Source: an uncultured Lachnospiraceae bacterium
GTDB lineage: Bacteria > Bacillota > Clostridia > Lachnospirales > Lachnospiraceae
Direction of reading: 5' to 3'
Assembly (NCBI GenBank): GCA_947593975.1
Contig: CANQDW010000015.1
Location: 1-38,188 of the forward strand
Length of the DNA: 38,188 bases
The position numbers were made by a program, and so were the translations under genes. The notes beneath the pieces are model-generated. The model worked only from the letters and a program-made list of their open reading frames with translations, was not told where the DNA came from and did no database searches. This document shows, one piece after another, positions 16,127 to 24,123 of the stretch (positions within the stretch are counted from its first letter, which is position 1; each line of letters begins with the position of its first letter).

Positions 16127-17703
16127 TGAAAAAGAAACAGGTTATATCTATCGTTATCATGCTTGGACTGGTTGTTATACTTGCTTTGGGATATGTGTTT
16201 GCAAAAAATTATAAAGACAAAAAAAGCGAAGAAGAAGCAGCCAAAGAGGAAGCAGAAAGCGAAACTATCGACATATATGATATTGACACGGAAAAGGTTG
16301 TAAAGATATCTGTTGCTAACGGTTCGGGAAGTTTTGACATGGTCTTAAAAGATGACGCATGGGTCCAGGAAGGAACGGATGTCCCAATGAATACAGAAAA
16401 TGTGCAGAGTATGCTTGACGCCGTAGCGGATGTGGATGCTATTAAAGTTATATCCGACGACGGAAATAATCTTGCCGAATATGGGCTTGATGCGCCGCAG
16501 ATGAGTTATACGATCACGATGTCGGATGGTACGCAGTATAATGTAAGGCTTGGAATAGCGCTTAGTACGGATGTATCGGCGCATTATGCGCTGCTTGATT
16601 CGGATACGAAGGTATATTCGGTATCGGATAATTATTATGACCCGTTTGATGTGGATATTGTATCCATGACGCAGATAGAAGACGAGGTAAATATTAATTC
16701 CGAATATATAACATCGGTAAGCGTAACGGATAAAGACGGACTTGATTTTGCAGCCAAATATATCGGAGCCCAGGAGGATAACGGATATTATAAATGGGAG
16801 ATCACAAAACCGTATAAAGACATACTTGCTGACACGGATACGCTTAATGAGCAGCTTAGTCAGTATGCCGGCATAAGCTATGAAAAGTGTGTGGATTATA
16901 ATTGCGGGGATTTAAGCAAATACGGGCTTGATGATCCTTACGGAACCATTAAGCTGGATTATTATACCGTGACCGGCGTGGATGATTCTGACGAAGATTC
17001 CGAGGATGAGGATTCATCTGATGCTTCGGATACCGGAACAGATGACGCCGAGTCAGATGATGCGCAGGCAACTCCGGTTCCGGAAGAACTAAGGGAATAT
17101 TACACATATATTTTGTACGTGGGCGACAAGTATGTCGACGGGGATACCGAGAGTTATTATGTAAACCCTGACGGAAGCGACAAAGTATATACCATATCTG
17201 CCGAAACAGTAGACGGATTGTTCGATTTTACGCCGTTTTCAATGGCTGATCCGTGTATATATTCCGAACTGGTAGATCAGCTTTCGGGATACGATATAGA
17301 GTATAAAGGCAAAAAATACTCCGTTGAGCGCAGGGAAGAGAAATCCGAAGATGAGGATACGGATAAAGAGGGAACCGCAGATGATGACGGAATGGTAAAC
17401 GTTTATTATGTAAACGGAAAGAAAGTAGACGAAACAGAGATACTTACGCTGTATTCCGCGGCATATCTGCTTGAACTCTCGGGAGAAGCGGATAAATCCC
17501 TTATGACAGATGAAGATGCCGTGCTTACGATAACATATCATCCAAATGCCGCTGATGATGTGGTTGTAAAATATATACCGTACGGAAATGAGAATTTCTA
17601 CAGCGTGGATAAGAACGGAATGACTTATTTCCTTACGGATAAGAGAGGCATAGACGATCTGATCTCAAGGTATGAAAAATTTATGGAAGACAATAAGCTG
17701 TAA
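16126..17703 (+). CDS. DUF4340 membrane-anchored extracytoplasmic protein
   Basis: The ATG at 16126 overlaps the previous stop by one base, and GGAGG stands 9 bases ahead. An upstream in-frame start inside the GldG-like gene is rejected. The 525-residue product begins with a basic patch and one helix (IVIMLGLVVILALGYVF), then a charged Lys/Glu stretch and a long outer domain. DUF4340 repeats are suggested by the VVKISVANGSGSFDMVLKDDAW and YGLDAPQMSYTI regions, each repeated in altered form later. Residues about 286-314 are an almost pure Asp/Glu/Ser stretch, likely a flexible or cation-binding loop absent from a minimal family member. It is the last gene of the Gld-like set. Its stop is embedded in the binding site of the next gene. 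Confidence 0.88.
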   Translation: MKKKQVISIVIMLGLVVILALGYVFAKNYKDKKSEEEAAKEEAESETIDIYDIDTEKVVKISVANGSGSFDMVLKDDAWVQEGTDVPMNTENVQSMLDAVADVDAIKVISDDGNNLAEYGLDAPQMSYTITMSDGTQYNVRLGIALSTDVSAHYALLDSDTKVYSVSDNYYDPFDVDIVSMTQIEDEVNINSEYITSVSVTDKDGLDFAAKYIGAQEDNGYYKWEITKPYKDILADTDTLNEQLSQYAGISYEKCVDYNCGDLSKYGLDDPYGTIKLDYYTVTGVDDSDEDSEDEDSSDASDTGTDDAESDDAQATPVPEELREYYTYILYVGDKYVDGDTESYYVNPDGSDKVYTISAETVDGLFDFTPFSMADPCIYSELVDQLSGYDIEYKGKKYSVERREEKSEDEDTDKEGTADDDGMVNVYYVNGKKVDETEILTLYSAAYLLELSGEADKSLMTDEDAVLTITYHPNAADDVVVKYIPYGNENFYSVDKNGMTYFLTDKRGIDDLISRYEKFMEDNKL

Positions 17704-17717
17704 GGAGGGGGAAATGT

Positions 17718-19148
17718 ATGGCAGTTTACAGATGCAGTGTCTGCGGATACATTTACGATGAGGAAAAAGAAGGAAAGCCGTTTACTGAAGTTAAGGAATG
17801 TCCTGTATGTGGAAAGCCGGCTTCAAAGTTTGAACGTGTACAAAAAGAAACAGGCGGACATGAGGATAAGCCCGCCATCGAGAACAAAAGCGAACATAAG
17901 GAGACCGCGGATCTATCTTATGATGAAAGATACGCGCGGCATGACGCATCCTGCCGTCATATGGATGAGATCCATGAAATAGCGGTAAGCGGCAGGTCTT
18001 TGGGAGATGCGATGGGAACAAAGATGCCGCTTCCGGGCTGGGATAACATATTGTTTTTGGGCGCGCAGCTTAATCCGCCGCCGCTTAACGACGACGATCC
18101 CGTATGCACGGCCACGGTTATAGGAAAGAATGCGAAAAGGCCAATGATACTTGCAAGCCCGGTATATATCTCGCATATGTCGTTCGGGGCTCTTTCAAAA
18201 GAGATCAAGGTTGCGCTTGCAAAAGGTTCGGCAATGGCAAAGACTGCGATGTGCAGCGGCGAAGGAGGCATACTTCCGGAAGAAAGAGCCGCCGCATACA
18301 AATATATATTTGAATATATACCGAACAAATACAGCGTGACTGATGAGAATTTGAGAAACGCGGACGCAATAGAGATTAAGATAGGACAGGGTACAAAACC
18401 GGGAATGGGCGGACATCTTCCCGGTGAAAAGGTTACGCCTGAGATAGCGCGCATACGCGGGAAAAAAGAGGGCGAAGATATACAAAGCCCGAGTAAATTT
18501 GCGGAACTTAACTCAAAAGAGGACCTTAAGGAAATGGTTGCGATGTTAAGGAACCGTTCTGACGGAAGGCCGATAGGAATTAAGATCGCCGCGGGAAAGA
18601 TAGAGAGGGATCTTGAATACTGCGTATATGCAGAGCCTGATTTTATAACTATCGACGGACGCGGAGGCGCAACGGGATCAAGCCCGCTTTTGCTGCGTGA
18701 AGCGACGACCGTGCCTACGGTATATGCGTTAAGCCGGGCGAGAAAATACCTTGATTCGGTAAAATCCGACATATCGCTTGTGATCACCGGCGGGCTTCGC
18801 GTATCGGCTGATTTTGCGAAAGCCATTGCAATGGGAGCGGACGCAGTCGCGATTGCAAGCTCGGCGCTTATTGCGGCGGCGTGCCAGCAGTACCGCATAT
18901 GCGGAAGCGGAAACTGCCCGGTAGGAATAGCTACGCAGGATGAAGAGCTTAGAAAGCGCCTTAAAGTGGATGCCGCGGCGGAAAGGGTTGCAAACTTCTT
19001 AAATGTTTCGCGCGACGAACTTAAGATGTTTGCAAGGATCACGGGTCATCATGACGTGCATGATCTTGGGATAAACGATCTTGTTACGATTGATGAACAG
19101 ATAGCAAAATACACGGATATATGCCATGCGGGAGAGCGCGGGCAGTAA
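17718..19148 (+). CDS. Rubredoxin-like domain fused to FMN-binding glutamate synthase-like domain
   Basis: The 476-residue protein opens with a small rubredoxin-like iron site: CSVCGYIYDEE and, about 20 residues later, CPVCGKPASKFE. The rest (about residues 90-476) is the FMN barrel of glutamate synthase-type proteins, with SHMSFGALSKE, GEGG, KPGMGGHLPGEK and IDGRGGATGSSP. The cluster motif C-x5-C-x4-C (within CQQYRICGSGNCPVGIATQ) would bind 3Fe-4S. The amidotransferase domain of true glutamate synthase is absent, so it should not be called GltB; it more likely moves electrons between FMN, Fe-S and the rubredoxin site. AAGGAGGGGG precedes the ATG at 17718. Rubrerythrin follows 30 bases later, suggesting a shared role against peroxide or oxygen. 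Real acceptor unknown. Confidence 0.9.
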   Translation: MAVYRCSVCGYIYDEEKEGKPFTEVKECPVCGKPASKFERVQKETGGHEDKPAIENKSEHKETADLSYDERYARHDASCRHMDEIHEIAVSGRSLGDAMGTKMPLPGWDNILFLGAQLNPPPLNDDDPVCTATVIGKNAKRPMILASPVYISHMSFGALSKEIKVALAKGSAMAKTAMCSGEGGILPEERAAAYKYIFEYIPNKYSVTDENLRNADAIEIKIGQGTKPGMGGHLPGEKVTPEIARIRGKKEGEDIQSPSKFAELNSKEDLKEMVAMLRNRSDGRPIGIKIAAGKIERDLEYCVYAEPDFITIDGRGGATGSSPLLLREATTVPTVYALSRARKYLDSVKSDISLVITGGLRVSADFAKAIAMGADAVAIASSALIAAACQQYRICGSGNCPVGIATQDEELRKRLKVDAAAERVANFLNVSRDELKMFARITGHHDVHDLGINDLVTIDEQIAKYTDICHAGERGQ

Positions 19149-19178
19149 TAAAATAATAAATATAGGAGGCAGATTATT

Positions 19179-19715
19179 ATGAGTAAATATGACGGAACAC
19201 AGACACAGAAAAATCTTGAGGCAGCATTTGCGGGGGAATCACAGGCAAGGAATAAGTATACTTATTTCGCATCTGTTGCAAAAAAGGAAGGCTATGAGCA
19301 GATGTCGGCGCTGTTTCTTAAAACGGCCGATAACGAAAAGGAACATGCTAAAATGTGGTTTAAGGAACTTGAAGGCATAGGAAATACTTCCGAGAACCTT
19401 AAAGCTGCCGCAGAAGGCGAAAACTACGAGTGGACCGATATGTATGAAGGCTTTGCAAAGACCGCGGAAGAAGAGGGATTTACCGAACTTGCGAAAAAAT
19501 TCCGTATGGTTGCCGAGATAGAGAAGCATCATGAGGAAAGGTACCGCGCGCTCCTTTCTAATATTGAAACAGCGCAGGTATTTGAAAAGAGCGAAGTAAA
19601 GGTATGGGAGTGCCGCAACTGCGGACATATAGTCGTAGGCACAAAAGCTCCGGAAGTATGTCCGGTATGCAATCATCCGCAGGCGTTCTTTGAAGTAAGC
19701 AGCAGGAATTATTAA
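19179..19715 (+). CDS. rbr: Rubrerythrin
   Basis: Rubrerythrin reduces hydrogen peroxide in the cytoplasm of anaerobes. The 178-residue length is typical. The diiron four-helix bundle (residues 1 to about 135) shows the ligand segments [30 protein letters not shown] and [11 protein letters not shown]. The C-terminal rubredoxin domain has CRNCGH and [15 protein letters not shown] precedes the ATG. It follows the rubredoxin/FMN fusion by 30 bases with no terminator between, so the fusion is a likely electron donor by context. No clear hairpin was seen at 19716-19759. Confidence 0.96.
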   Translation: MSKYDGTQTQKNLEAAFAGESQARNKYTYFASVAKKEGYEQMSALFLKTADNEKEHAKMWFKELEGIGNTSENLKAAAEGENYEWTDMYEGFAKTAEEEGFTELAKKFRMVAEIEKHHEERYRALLSNIETAQVFEKSEVKVWECRNCGHIVVGTKAPEVCPVCNHPQAFFEVSSRNY

Positions 19716-19759
19716 TAAAAACTTTTGTAAGACGATATATGAAATTAAGAATAATGCAA

Positions 19760-19788
19760 TTGTATTAGAAAAAAATCTATGGTAGAAT
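19760..19788 (+). promoter_or_regulatory. Promoter of the HD-GYP sensor gene
   Basis: TTGTAT (19760-19765), 17 bp and TAGAAT (19783-19788), with an extended TGG just ahead of the -10, give a start about 35 bases before the ATG at 19830. Confidence 0.65.
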
Positions 19789-19829
19789 AACTCCGGTAAA
19801 TGTAAAAGGTTTTTCTATAAGGAGATTTT

Positions 19830-22775
19830 ATGAGAGATAAACTGCCATGGCTGTATTTAACGATAATGTTTCTGGTATGTATAATATGCATGCCGGATAC
19901 GGTATATGCCGATGAAACTTCTTACGTAAAAACAGTATATAATGAAAGGAACGGTCTTCCTACCGGCGAGGCGAACGTAGTTCTGCAGACCTCGGAAGGA
20001 TATGTATGGACGGGCAGTTACGGCGGGCTGATACGTTATGACGGGACCAATTTCAGGAATTTCAGTAAAGAGGGCGCGATAGTTTCATCTTCCATAAGGG
20101 CGTTATATGAAGATACTAAAGGGCGTTTGTGGATCGGTACCAATGACGCGGGCGTTTTTGTATATGAGAATGATGAATTTTCGGATATTCCCAATCCCGA
20201 AGACAATTCATTCCTTTGTATAAGAGGATTTGCCGAAGATATGGACGGTACCGTATATGCGGCGTCTTCATCGGGAATAGCGGCGGTTACCGGAGACGGA
20301 CTCGATATATGTACGGATGAGGAAGTCGCAGGACAGACCGTTTACGGTGTTGCCGCAGACTGTTATAACAGGATATGGGGCGCCATGAACGACGGCAAAT
20401 GCGCAGTGTTAAAAGACGGCAAAGTTATAGGGGAAGTACATTCTGAGGAAATATTTGACGGCAATGAGATATATTGTGTGGCTTCAGATAAAGAAGGAAA
20501 TATTTATCTGGGAAGCGATGATAAAACGGTTGCAAAAGTGTCTTTTTCCTCAGAAGCCCTGGAAGCTTCTTCATTTCAGACGTCATATTATACGCTTGAG
20601 GAAACGAGCACGCATAATTCAATAAGGATCACTCAGGATGATGATATACTGGTTTCCGGATTAAAAGGAGCGGCATGGATATCGCCAGACGGGGATATAC
20701 AGGAATTTCGTGAGCGAGATAACGCTTCTTCGGTCAATGCAATGGATAAGGATTATGAAGGCAATATATGGCTTGCGTCATCAAGTTACGGCGTGATCAA
20801 ATATTCCAGAGGATGCTATACGTCTCCTAACGAAAAAGCGGGTATAGAAAATCTTACCGTCAATTCCGTGGCAAAAGGAAATAACAGATATTATATAGCA
20901 ACGGACAAAGGGCTGCTTATGTTTGACGGCGCATGGAACCCTTTGGAGAATTCTTTTACCGGTATGCTTGACGGAGCGCGAGTGCGCCAGGTTATATGCG
21001 ATTCAAAAGGCAGGGCGTGGGCGGCTACGTATTCGTCATACGGCGCAGTGTGTTATGATGAGTCCAATGATAAGATAAGCATATATAATGCCGAAAACGG
21101 GCTTATAGATACGTCGGTAAGGACATTGTACGAACTTTCCGACGGCAGCATAGCCGCAGGCACGCAGGGAGGAATCAGTATAATAAATGAAACCGGCGTT
21201 GCGGCAAGTTATGATGATTCCTGCGGCATGGATAATTCTTCGGTATTATGCATTTTGCAGGATGAAGCGGGGGTCATATATGTCGGAAGCGACGGCGGAG
21301 GCATATACTCCATTGAAAACGGAAAAGTAACGAACTATGGTTTTTCCGAGGGACTTGGCGAAGGCGTAGTACTTAGGATGCTGAGCGATCAGGAAGGCGG
21401 CGGATATTTTGTGAGCGCCGGAAGCAGCCTTTATTACTGGGATAAATCAAGCTTTAAGAAACTCGGGAATTTTAATAAAGACGCCGGAAGCATATTTGAT
21501 ATGTATGAAAAAGACGGCAGATTATGGATATTACAGAACAACGGCATACTAAGCATTGATAAAAAACAGCTCCTTGCAGGCGAAAAAGCCGATACAAGGA
21601 GTTTTGGCTTCAGCTATGGGCTTACCGGTTCGCTGAATGCCAATACATGGAATTGCCTGGATGAGACGGGAACGCTCTATATGGCAACGAGGGCCGGAGT
21701 GAGCGAGTTTAGGTTTAAAGGCGTAGAACACTGCCTGCCGAAAGGCATTATCAATGATGTAAACGTTGACGGGATTACTTATGAACATCCCGAAAACCTT
21801 AAGCTTACGAGCGGGGTACAGCGTATAACCATAGACTTTGCCGTACTTGCATATGAAGATGCCGATAATTACGAGCTGACATATTATCTTGAAGGCTTTG
21901 ACAGGAATAAAATGCGCGCTGACAACAATAAAAACGGCGCGATAAGTTATACAAACCTTCCGGGCGGAAGTTACGTATTCTGTCTGGATATCGTAAATAC
22001 GGATGATCCGAGTGATTCATATTCATATGAGATAAAGATTGATAAAGACAAGAAACTTACGGAACTTCCTGTTTTCTGGGTTATGTGTTTTGTTCTGATA
22101 TTTTTGTTCCTTATAGCGGTAAGCGTTATATACATTTATATAAGAACAATACGTATCAGGAAAAGACAGGAAGAGTACAAGAAGATAACGGTTCAGTCGC
22201 TGCAGACATTTGCAAAGACGATCGATGCGAAAGATAAGTATACGATCGGACACTCGATACGCGTGGCGTGGTATTCGAGGGAACTTGCAAAGAGGCTTGG
22301 GCTTTCGGAAGCTGAACAGGAAAAGATATATTATGTAGGGCTTGTGCATGATATAGGCAAGATAGGCATTCCTGATAAGATCCTTAATAAAGAAGGCAAA
22401 TTAACGGATGAAGAGTTTGATATCATCCGTAAGCATCCTGTTATAGGCGGGGAGATATTAAAGGATTTTACTGCTATTGAAGGGATTACGGACGGAGTAA
22501 AATATCATCATGAGCGTTATGACGGCAAAGGATACTGCGAGCAGAAAAAGGGAGAAGAGATACCTCTGTTTGCAAGGATCATAGGAGTCGCGGATGCATA
22601 TGACGCTATGTCAAGCGACAGATGCTACAGAAACGCGCTGCCAAGGGAAGTTATTGAAAAAGAACTAAAGGAAGGCAGCGGAAAACAGTTTGATGAAAAG
22701 ATAGTTTACCATATGCTTAAAATGATAAGCGAAGGAGTTGCTCCCGTAGGCAAGAATGAGGGAGTGCTTGTATAG
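19830..22775 (+). CDS. Membrane sensor: beta-propeller, Y_Y_Y domain and HD-GYP phosphodiesterase
   Basis: The 981-residue protein has a signal-type N-terminus ending near VYA-DE. It is followed by 13 or so propeller repeats of the kind LWIGTNDAGVFVYEN and IYVGSDGGGIYSIENG (about residues 30-640), enough for two seven-bladed propellers. A Y_Y_Y module (about 655-735, with LEGFD and LPGGSYVF) is followed by one membrane helix (about 748-770) and a cytoplasmic HD-GYP domain (about 787-970). HD-GYP domains break down cyclic di-GMP. Metal and active-site residues HDIGKIGIPDKIL and HHERYDGKGY are present, but the residue after GY is Cys, not the usual Pro. No kinase or DNA-binding domain follows, so an outside ligand, perhaps a carbohydrate, likely sets second-messenger level. 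It stands alone between promoters; GGAG precedes the ATG. Confidence 0.9.
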   Translation: MRDKLPWLYLTIMFLVCIICMPDTVYADETSYVKTVYNERNGLPTGEANVVLQTSEGYVWTGSYGGLIRYDGTNFRNFSKEGAIVSSSIRALYEDTKGRLWIGTNDAGVFVYENDEFSDIPNPEDNSFLCIRGFAEDMDGTVYAASSSGIAAVTGDGLDICTDEEVAGQTVYGVAADCYNRIWGAMNDGKCAVLKDGKVIGEVHSEEIFDGNEIYCVASDKEGNIYLGSDDKTVAKVSFSSEALEASSFQTSYYTLEETSTHNSIRITQDDDILVSGLKGAAWISPDGDIQEFRERDNASSVNAMDKDYEGNIWLASSSYGVIKYSRGCYTSPNEKAGIENLTVNSVAKGNNRYYIATDKGLLMFDGAWNPLENSFTGMLDGARVRQVICDSKGRAWAATYSSYGAVCYDESNDKISIYNAENGLIDTSVRTLYELSDGSIAAGTQGGISIINETGVAASYDDSCGMDNSSVLCILQDEAGVIYVGSDGGGIYSIENGKVTNYGFSEGLGEGVVLRMLSDQEGGGYFVSAGSSLYYWDKSSFKKLGNFNKDAGSIFDMYEKDGRLWILQNNGILSIDKKQLLAGEKADTRSFGFSYGLTGSLNANTWNCLDETGTLYMATRAGVSEFRFKGVEHCLPKGIINDVNVDGITYEHPENLKLTSGVQRITIDFAVLAYEDADNYELTYYLEGFDRNKMRADNNKNGAISYTNLPGGSYVFCLDIVNTDDPSDSYSYEIKIDKDKKLTELPVFWVMCFVLIFLFLIAVSVIYIYIRTIRIRKRQEEYKKITVQSLQTFAKTIDAKDKYTIGHSIRVAWYSRELAKRLGLSEAEQEKIYYVGLVHDIGKIGIPDKILNKEGKLTDEEFDIIRKHPVIGGEILKDFTAIEGITDGVKYHHERYDGKGYCEQKKGEEIPLFARIIGVADAYDAMSSDRCYRNALPREVIEKELKEGSGKQFDEKIVYHMLKMISEGVAPVGKNEGVLV

Positions 22776-22809
22776 TTTAATACGTATCCGAACAGGCATG
22801 TACGGATAA

Positions 22810-22837
22810 TTGGACACCAAACCGGCTAGAATATAAC
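22810..22837 (+). promoter_or_regulatory. Promoter for the 37-residue membrane peptide
   Basis: TTGGAC (22810-22815), 16 bp and TATAAC (22832-22837) predict a start near 22844, 29 bases before the ATG at 22873. This separates the peptide from the sensor gene upstream. Confidence 0.6.
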
Positions 22838-22872
22838 TATAACCACGACAAATGTTGAAAGGGGAAGTTATT

Positions 22873-22986
22873 ATGATGGCCGGTTTAAAAGATATTATAT
22901 GTTCGGTAGCAGTTATTTTTCTCAGTATTTTTCTTTCAGTTCTTGTATTTTTCATCATGATGTATGTAAGCGGAGCTATTTATTAA
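22873..22986 (+). CDS. Small single-pass membrane peptide, 37 residues
   Basis: ATG ATG at 22873 follows AAAGGGGAA with 8 bases between GGGG and the first ATG, a strong ribosome binding site. The product starts MMAGLKDIICSVAVIF. An unbroken hydrophobic run fills about residues 9-31, and it ends MYVSGAIY. It is one membrane helix with very short ends. It has its own promoter at 22810-22837 and lies 76 bases before hypA, from which it is probably transcriptionally separate because hypA has its own -10 box. It belongs to no family I can name. It could be a small regulator of a membrane protein, such as the neighbouring sensor, or a toxin-like peptide; neither can be shown from sequence. Confidence 0.65.
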   Translation: MMAGLKDIICSVAVIFLSIFLSVLVFFIMMYVSGAIY

Positions 22987-23014
22987 AAAATTGATAGTAA
23001 TATATACCGGAAGA

Positions 23015-23023
23015 TGATACAAT
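23015..23023 (+). promoter_or_regulatory. Extended -10 promoter of hypAB
   Basis: TGATACAAT is an extended -10 box 40 bases before the hypA ATG. The best -35-like sequence, TTGATA at 22991, is too far away at 21 bp, so the extended -10 would carry most of the activity. Confidence 0.45.
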
Positions 23024-23062
23024 AGTAAATGCGGATGCGATTATTTGTAATGGGTGATTGAC

Positions 23063-23413
23063 ATGCATGAACTTGCGGTAACGCAGAGCATACTCGACAT
23101 AGCAGTTAAAGAGGCACAAAAAGCAGGAAACCGTAAAGTTACGGATATCAATATCAAGCTTGGCGTATTTTCAGGGATGGTTCCTGATTGTATTCAGGAA
23201 TATTACGATCTTTTAAGTGAAGATACGCCTGCTTATGGCGCAAAACTGCATTTTGAAAAGATCCCCGCGGTAATAAGCTGTAAAGATTGCGGGAAAGAGT
23301 CTGAGATAGAGCGTTTCAGGCTGAGATGCCCTGAGTGCGGGGGCAATAATGTTAAGCTCATTTCGGGCCGCGAATTATATGTAGACAGTTTGGAGGTATA
23401 TGATGAAGATTAA
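23063..23413 (+). CDS. hypA: Hydrogenase/urease nickel incorporation protein HypA
   Basis: HypA hands nickel to the maturing large subunit of NiFe hydrogenase, or to urease in some bacteria, with HypB. The start is at 23063 because the nickel site needs the free N-terminal Met-His-Glu, and the protein opens MHELAVTQSIL. A GTG three codons upstream would spoil that site. The zinc domain has CKDCGKES and CPECGGN. 116 residues is normal. The gene overlaps hypB by 11 bases. No hydrogenase, urease or other hyp gene is in the window, so the client enzyme is unknown. Confidence 0.95.
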   Translation: MHELAVTQSILDIAVKEAQKAGNRKVTDINIKLGVFSGMVPDCIQEYYDLLSEDTPAYGAKLHFEKIPAVISCKDCGKESEIERFRLRCPECGGNNVKLISGRELYVDSLEVYDED

Positions 23414-24059
23414 AGTGGTTCACCAGATCATGGAATGGAATGAAGATGTAAGCGATGAGATAAAAAAGGAGCTTGCCAGGGAGAAAGTATGCCTGATCAA
23501 TGTCATGGGCTCGCCGGGCGCGGGAAAGACAAGCCTTATTACTTCTATAATAAATAAGCTTGGAGATAAGTACAGGTTTGGCGTGATCGAAGGCGACATA
23601 GCGGGACAGATCGACGCGGAAAAGATGAAGGAAATGGGTATTCCGGTAGTACAGCTCAATACAGACGGCGCATGCCATATAGAAGCAATGTCCATACAGC
23701 ATATACTGCCTGATTTTGATATGTCGGAACTTGACGTGATATTCGTTGAAAACATCGGGAATCTTGTGTGCCCCGCAGAATTTAATATCGGCGAGGATTT
23801 CAGGATAGCGATACTAAGCGTCCCCGAAGGAGACGACAAGGTATGCAAATATCCGCTCATGTTTGCGACTACCGATGCGCTCGTATTAAATAAATATGAT
23901 ATGGCTGAATATTTTGACTTCGATACCGAGCGTGTGATAAACGATGCGGTTGACGTCAATCCCGATGTCAGCGTGTTTAAAGTATCATCGAAAACAGGGG
24001 ACGGGCTTTCGGAGTTGTGCGAATGGTTATGTAAAAAAATAGAAAAAGTTATGTCTTGA
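23403..24059 (+). CDS. hypB: Hydrogenase nickel incorporation GTPase HypB
   Basis: HypB is the GTPase partner of HypA. The 218-residue form has the P-loop MGSPGAGKTSL, GDIAGQID, the metal-site segment LNTDGACHIEAM with Cys and His ligands, and ENIGNLVCPAEFNIGED. There is no histidine-rich stretch and no N-terminal nickel-binding CxxGC motif, so it is the minimal form that does not store nickel. The ATG at 23403 is preferred over the adjacent ATG at 23400 because GGAGG (23392-23396) is then six bases away. The start lies inside hypA, so the two are co-translated. The promoter of the next operon overlaps its stop. Confidence 0.95.
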   Translation: MKIKVVHQIMEWNEDVSDEIKKELAREKVCLINVMGSPGAGKTSLITSIINKLGDKYRFGVIEGDIAGQIDAEKMKEMGIPVVQLNTDGACHIEAMSIQHILPDFDMSELDVIFVENIGNLVCPAEFNIGEDFRIAILSVPEGDDKVCKYPLMFATTDALVLNKYDMAEYFDFDTERVINDAVDVNPDVSVFKVSSKTGDGLSELCEWLCKKIEKVMS

Positions 24060-24084
24060 TAATATAGAAAGTTTAATTTATACT
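24056..24084 (+). promoter_or_regulatory. Promoter of the FN3-GH95 operon
   Basis: TTGATA (24056-24061), 17 bp and TATACT (24079-24084) give a strong promoter. Its -35 overlaps the hypB stop codon, so the operon at 24124 can be read independently of hypAB. No hairpin separates them. Confidence 0.65.
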
Positions 24085-24123
24085 AAAATGTATGTGAAGA
24101 AAAATGTAAGGGGGTAATATATT

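Noticed and set aside
17957-19042. 361-residue minus-strand open frame opposite the rubredoxin-FMN fusion
   Set aside because: The plus strand has clear conserved motifs throughout; the minus frame is Ser/Ala/Ile-rich noise typical of an antisense reading.
22795-22808. Short TATCCG/CGGATA inverted repeat after the HD-GYP gene
   Set aside because: Only six pairs around a loop of twelve or fewer bases and no T-run, so it is too weak to call a terminator.
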